A stretch of 10,460 nt of DNA. Source: an uncultured Caulobacteraceae bacterium (GTDB taxonomy: Bacteria > Pseudomonadota > Alphaproteobacteria > Caulobacterales > TH1-2). The stretch is taken from the NCBI GenBank assembly GCA_937967425.1, contig CALBST010000159.1:1-10460 (forward strand). Reading direction: 5' to 3'. This document shows, piece by piece, positions 7,946 through 10,460 of the stretch; the stretch's first letter is position 1, and each line of letters opens with the position of its first letter. The notes below the pieces were generated by a model. It made no database searches. It was not told the origin of the DNA and saw only the letters and a list, made by a program, of their open reading frames with translations. Made by a program: the position numbers and the translations under genes.

Positions 7946-7953
7946 TTAACCAT
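7946..7953 (+). promoter_or_regulatory. Possible CtrA half-site TTAACCAT upstream of the PPC gene
   Basis: TTAACCAT lies 31 bases before the start codon at 7985. In Caulobacterales and relatives the cell-cycle regulator CtrA recognises TTAA-containing sites, and TTAACCAT is a commonly reported half-site form. An eight-base match is weak evidence, and no second TTAA half-site at the classical spacing is seen. Confidence 0.2.
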
Positions 7954-7984
7954 GTCCGTCAGTGAAATGAGGGGAGACCAAAAA

Positions 7985-10213
7985 ATGCGTGGAAAGCTTT
8001 TGTTTGGCGCGGCCGTGGCCGCGCTGATGACGTTTGGTTTCTCTCCAGCCTCGGCACAGACGGCGGATCAGCCGGGCGACGCGTCGACGACCGCCACGCT
8101 CACTGGCAATGTCGACGGCGAAATTTCTCCTGCCGGTGACGTCGATTGGTACCGCCTCGAGGTTGAGACCGGCCGCCGCTACAATCTGGCGCTCGCAGGC
8201 CTTGAGAACGCCGAAGGCCAGGCCATTGATCCGATGCTCAGCGTCTATGACGCCGAAGGCAATCAACTCGCGTTCAACGACGACGCCAATGGCACGCTGA
8301 ACTCTGCGCTGCGCTATGCGCCGCAGGCGAGCGGTGTCGTTTATGTGGAGGCGCGCGGCTTTAGCAGCGAAGCGACTGGCGCATACCGCCTCGGCGTGTC
8401 CTCGGAAGAAGTGCCGCCCGATGACGCCGGCAATGATAGCAGCACGCGTTCGCGTGCAGCAGCCGGCCGCACCACCACCGGCAATATCGAATATGAAGGC
8501 GATGTCGATTGGTATCGCTTTGCCGCGCGAACCGGAAACCGCTATCGCATCACGCTTCAAGGCGCGGGCGAAGGCGGCCTCGGCGATCCGCTGCTCCGCG
8601 TTGTCGATGGTGAGGGCAACGAACTCGCATTCAATGATGACAGCGACGGCTCACTGAATTCGGCGCTTGAGTTCATCCCCGCCGCCAATGGCGACGTGTT
8701 CATCGAAGCCCGCGGCTATGGCGACAGCTACACTGGCCGCTACGCGCTCAACATCACCTCCGAGCGCCTGCCTACTGACAATATCGCCAATTCAACGTCG
8801 ACGCGCGGGCGCATCAATGCCGGCCAAACCGTCAACGGCACGCTCGATTTCCCGAGCGACACCGATTGGTATCGTATCCGCCTCACAGAGGGTCAGTCCT
8901 ACCGCTTCGCGCTCGACAGCTCCGGCGATGATCCGATCGGTGACCCGCTGATCCGCCTGCGCGACTCGCGCGGCCAGGAAGTGGCGATGGACGATGACGG
9001 TGGCGATGGCCTCAACTCCTACCTCGAGTTCACGGCGCCGAGCACCGGCAACTATTTCGTCGAGGCGACATCCTTCACCGGCGACGCCACCGGCGGCTAC
9101 ACGCTCAGCGCACGCGAAGGCGACATCCCCGCCGACGCCAGCACCGATGTCGGCCTCAGTGCCGAAGGCGATTATCGCGAGGGCGTTCTTGCGCCCGCGG
9201 GCGATCGCGACTGGTACAGCATCACGCTTGCTGAAGGCCAAGGCGTCCGCGTCTCGATGACCGCGACGGGCACGCCGGACAGCATCGGCGACCCCTATCT
9301 CGTTCTTTACGGTCCGGATGGCGCAGAAGTCGCGCGTGATGACGACGGCGGCGACGGCCTCAATGCTTGGCTCGAATATCAGGCCGCCGCGGCCGGCACA
9401 TACTTCATTGAAGCGCGCGGCTTCACCGAGGACGCTGCGGGCCGCTACGCTCTCAACGTCACCGCCGGCGAAATCGGCAACAGCTACGACACCGCCGAAG
9501 CATTGGTCGCCAACGGCGATGCGCGCATGAGCTTTGTCGGCGCGGCGGGCGATGTGGACTGGTTTGCGATCGAGTTGGTCGAAGGCCGCCCCTATCGCTT
9601 CAATCTGGAAGGCCTCGAGCCGGACGGGCTCGCGGATCCGATGCTGACGCTCTACGATTCCACCGGCACGCAAGTGGCGGCGGACGACGATGGCGGCCGC
9701 GGCTTGAATTCGTATCTTTACTTTGCCTCGCCGACGGGCGGCACTCACTTCGCGGCGGTCTCGTCCTTCGATGGCGAAAGCACCGGCCGCTATGCGCTGC
9801 GCGCCGTCGATACGGATGTGCCGGGCCACGCCTACACTGACGAACTGCTCGACGCGAACGACGACAGCCGCGTCAGCCGCATCGAAATGGCAGGCGATCT
9901 CGATGTCTACCGCGTCACGCTTGAGGCTGGGGTCAATTACGAGATTCAGGTCAACGGCAGAGGCGCGACGCCTCTCGCCGATCCGTTCGTCGCCCTGATC
10001 CAGGAAATGATGATGGATCACCATCACGGCGAAGGACCAGACGCGGCGATGATCCGGGATGGCGGCACGCGCGTGGCCTCCGACGACGATAGCGGCCCCG
10101 GCTTGGATGCGCGCCTGCGCTTCCGCCCGGAAAACTCTGGCGACTTCCTCATCCAGGTCAGCGGTCTCTCCAACTCGACCGGCGACTACGAGGTCAAGAT
10201 CGTGCACCGGTGA
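7985..10213 (+). CDS. Exported protein of six tandem PPC-type (pre-peptidase C-terminal) repeats
   Basis: A 742-residue protein with a signal peptide (1-24, MRGKLLFGAAVAAL... ending ASA before Q25). It begins after a strong ribosome site AGGGGAGA (7970-7977), which sets the start at 7985 over an upstream in-frame TTG. The mature part is six repeats of about 115-120 residues. Each has G/S-D-x-D-W/V-Y/F near its start (residues 51, 172, 291, 406, 522, 637), then a D-P-hydrophobic turn, a D/N-D-D-x-x-G-x-L-N acidic loop, a G-x-x-F/Y-x-(I/V)-E/A-A-(R/T/S)-(G/S)-(F/Y) strand and T-G-x-Y at the end. This is the PPC beta-sandwich, usually found at protease C-termini, where related domains bind calcium and polymers. 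No protease, anchor, PEP-CTERM or membrane domain is present, so it is probably periplasmic or secreted. A binding or adhesive role is inference. A strong terminator follows. Confidence 0.9.
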   Translation: MRGKLLFGAAVAALMTFGFSPASAQTADQPGDASTTATLTGNVDGEISPAGDVDWYRLEVETGRRYNLALAGLENAEGQAIDPMLSVYDAEGNQLAFNDDANGTLNSALRYAPQASGVVYVEARGFSSEATGAYRLGVSSEEVPPDDAGNDSSTRSRAAAGRTTTGNIEYEGDVDWYRFAARTGNRYRITLQGAGEGGLGDPLLRVVDGEGNELAFNDDSDGSLNSALEFIPAANGDVFIEARGYGDSYTGRYALNITSERLPTDNIANSTSTRGRINAGQTVNGTLDFPSDTDWYRIRLTEGQSYRFALDSSGDDPIGDPLIRLRDSRGQEVAMDDDGGDGLNSYLEFTAPSTGNYFVEATSFTGDATGGYTLSAREGDIPADASTDVGLSAEGDYREGVLAPAGDRDWYSITLAEGQGVRVSMTATGTPDSIGDPYLVLYGPDGAEVARDDDGGDGLNAWLEYQAAAAGTYFIEARGFTEDAAGRYALNVTAGEIGNSYDTAEALVANGDARMSFVGAAGDVDWFAIELVEGRPYRFNLEGLEPDGLADPMLTLYDSTGTQVAADDDGGRGLNSYLYFASPTGGTHFAAVSSFDGESTGRYALRAVDTDVPGHAYTDELLDANDDSRVSRIEMAGDLDVYRVTLEAGVNYEIQVNGRGATPLADPFVALIQEMMMDHHHGEGPDAAMIRDGGTRVASDDDSGPGLDARLRFRPENSGDFLIQVSGLSNSTGDYEVKIVHR
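8075..10210 (+). repeat. Six PPC domain repeats at protein level
   Basis: Approximate repeat limits are 8075-8404, 8432-8770, 8780-9124, 9131-9472, 9479-9814 and 9824-10210. The spacing of the GDxDWY motif is 121, 119, 115, 116 and 115 residues. Repeats 1-5 are regular; the sixth has DVY instead of DWY and an insertion of about 20 residues between its DPF turn and acidic DDD loop. DNA identity between repeats is modest, pointing to old duplication. Confidence 0.85.
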
Positions 10214-10243
10214 GCGGAAACGCTTAAGGGGACGCACGCAGGG

Positions 10244-10280
10244 GCGGCGGCGCTGGACAAGAGCGCCGCCGCTTTCTTCT
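10244..10280 (+). terminator. Intrinsic terminator after the PPC gene
   Basis: A perfect 11-base GC-only-but-one stem, GCGGCGGCGCT (10244-10254) and AGCGCCGCCGC (10262-10272), encloses a 7-base loop and is followed by TTTCTTCT. It lies 30 bases after the stop at 10213. On the minus strand no T-run follows, so it mainly serves the plus-strand gene, although the stem could also slow transcription coming from the aldo/keto reductase gene. Confidence 0.85.
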
Positions 10281-10308
10281 GCGCGCTACCTCGATGGAGG
10301 CCGTAGAG

Positions 10309-10460
10309 CTAGCTCAACCCGCGTGTTCGCTCGCCGCCTTGGCGCTCCAGCATCCAGCCCGGATACTCCGGCTTCAGCTTCGAAACATCATCGAGACGCT
10401 TCAGGTCATCGCTCGAAAGCTCGACACTCGTCGCCGCGAGATTGTCGTTGAGCTGCGCTT
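10309..10460 (-). CDS. Aldo/keto reductase, C-terminal fragment (start off window)
   Basis: The minus strand from the right edge reads QLNDNLAATSVELSSDDLKR, LDDVSKLKPEYPGWMLERQG and a short tail ending at TAG (10309-10311), 49 full codons. This is the C-terminal end of NADPH-dependent aldo/keto reductases of the oxidoreductase type: the QLxxNLxA helix contributes to cofactor binding, followed by the L-S-x-x-D-L-x-R-L-D helix and a PEYPxWM end common in bacterial members. The catalytic Asp-Tyr-Lys-His residues would lie upstream, outside the window. Substrate cannot be told from this piece. It converges on the PPC gene across the terminator hairpin. Confidence 0.85.
   Translation of the reverse strand, partial: AQLNDNLAATSVELSSDDLKRLDDVSKLKPEYPGWMLERQGGERTRGLS

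Noticed and set aside
8792..10237. A 481-codon open frame antisense to the PPC gene
   Set aside because: It mirrors the GC-rich codon pattern of the repeats, has no recognisable domain, and the plus-strand frame has clear protein repeats, a signal peptide and a ribosome site.

Overview
The window is a GC-rich, gene-dense bacterial chromosomal segment. It most resembles an Alphaproteobacterium, plausibly of the Caulobacterales/Hyphomonadaceae type; the lower-rank assignment is inference. The basis is a conserved housekeeping neighbourhood typical of that class: LpoA-like lipoprotein, hemW, rdgB, rph, hrcA and grpE, with high-GC codon third positions throughout. No tRNA, rRNA, IS element, CRISPR array or phage gene is visible. 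No gap without a gene exceeds 300 bases; the two largest are 224 nt (5943-6166) and 176 nt (7809-7984).

Layout, left to right. Bases 3-1175 (+) are the 3' part of a lipoprotein of the penicillin-binding-protein-activator (LpoA/LppC-like) family, whose first codons lie off the left edge. It runs tail-to-tail into a minus-strand pair, rdgB then hemW, which overlap by ATGA. Divergent from rdgB is a two-gene plus-strand module at 2988-3853: a four-helix DUF2975-type membrane protein and a Cro/C1-type helix-turn-helix regulator, overlapping by TGATG. Converging on it is a minus-strand series at 3838-5942. In transcription order this is a secreted protein with a two-lobed retropepsin-like layout but no catalytic DTG, then rph (RNase PH), then a small unrecognised cytoplasmic protein starting 3 bases after the rph stop. 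A 224-nt divergent region separates it from the plus-strand heat-shock pair hrcA-grpE (6167-7808). After a 176-nt leader comes a 742-residue exported protein (7985-10213) made almost only of six tandem PPC-type beta-sandwich repeats. It ends at a strong intrinsic terminator. The last 152 bases are the C-terminus of an aldo/keto reductase on the minus strand.

The housekeeping genes cover cell-wall synthase activation, heme delivery (HemW), nucleotide-pool cleaning (RdgB), RNA 3'-end trimming (RNase PH) and DnaK-cycle control (HrcA, GrpE). They are linked by conserved order rather than by one pathway. The less explained parts are the membrane-protein/HTH pair between rdgB and rph, the unknown gene coupled to rph, the degenerate aspartyl-protease-like protein, and the repeat-only PPC protein with a Met/His-rich insertion in its last repeat. 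These are candidates for a second look. I do not see a clearly new multi-gene defence or mobile system.
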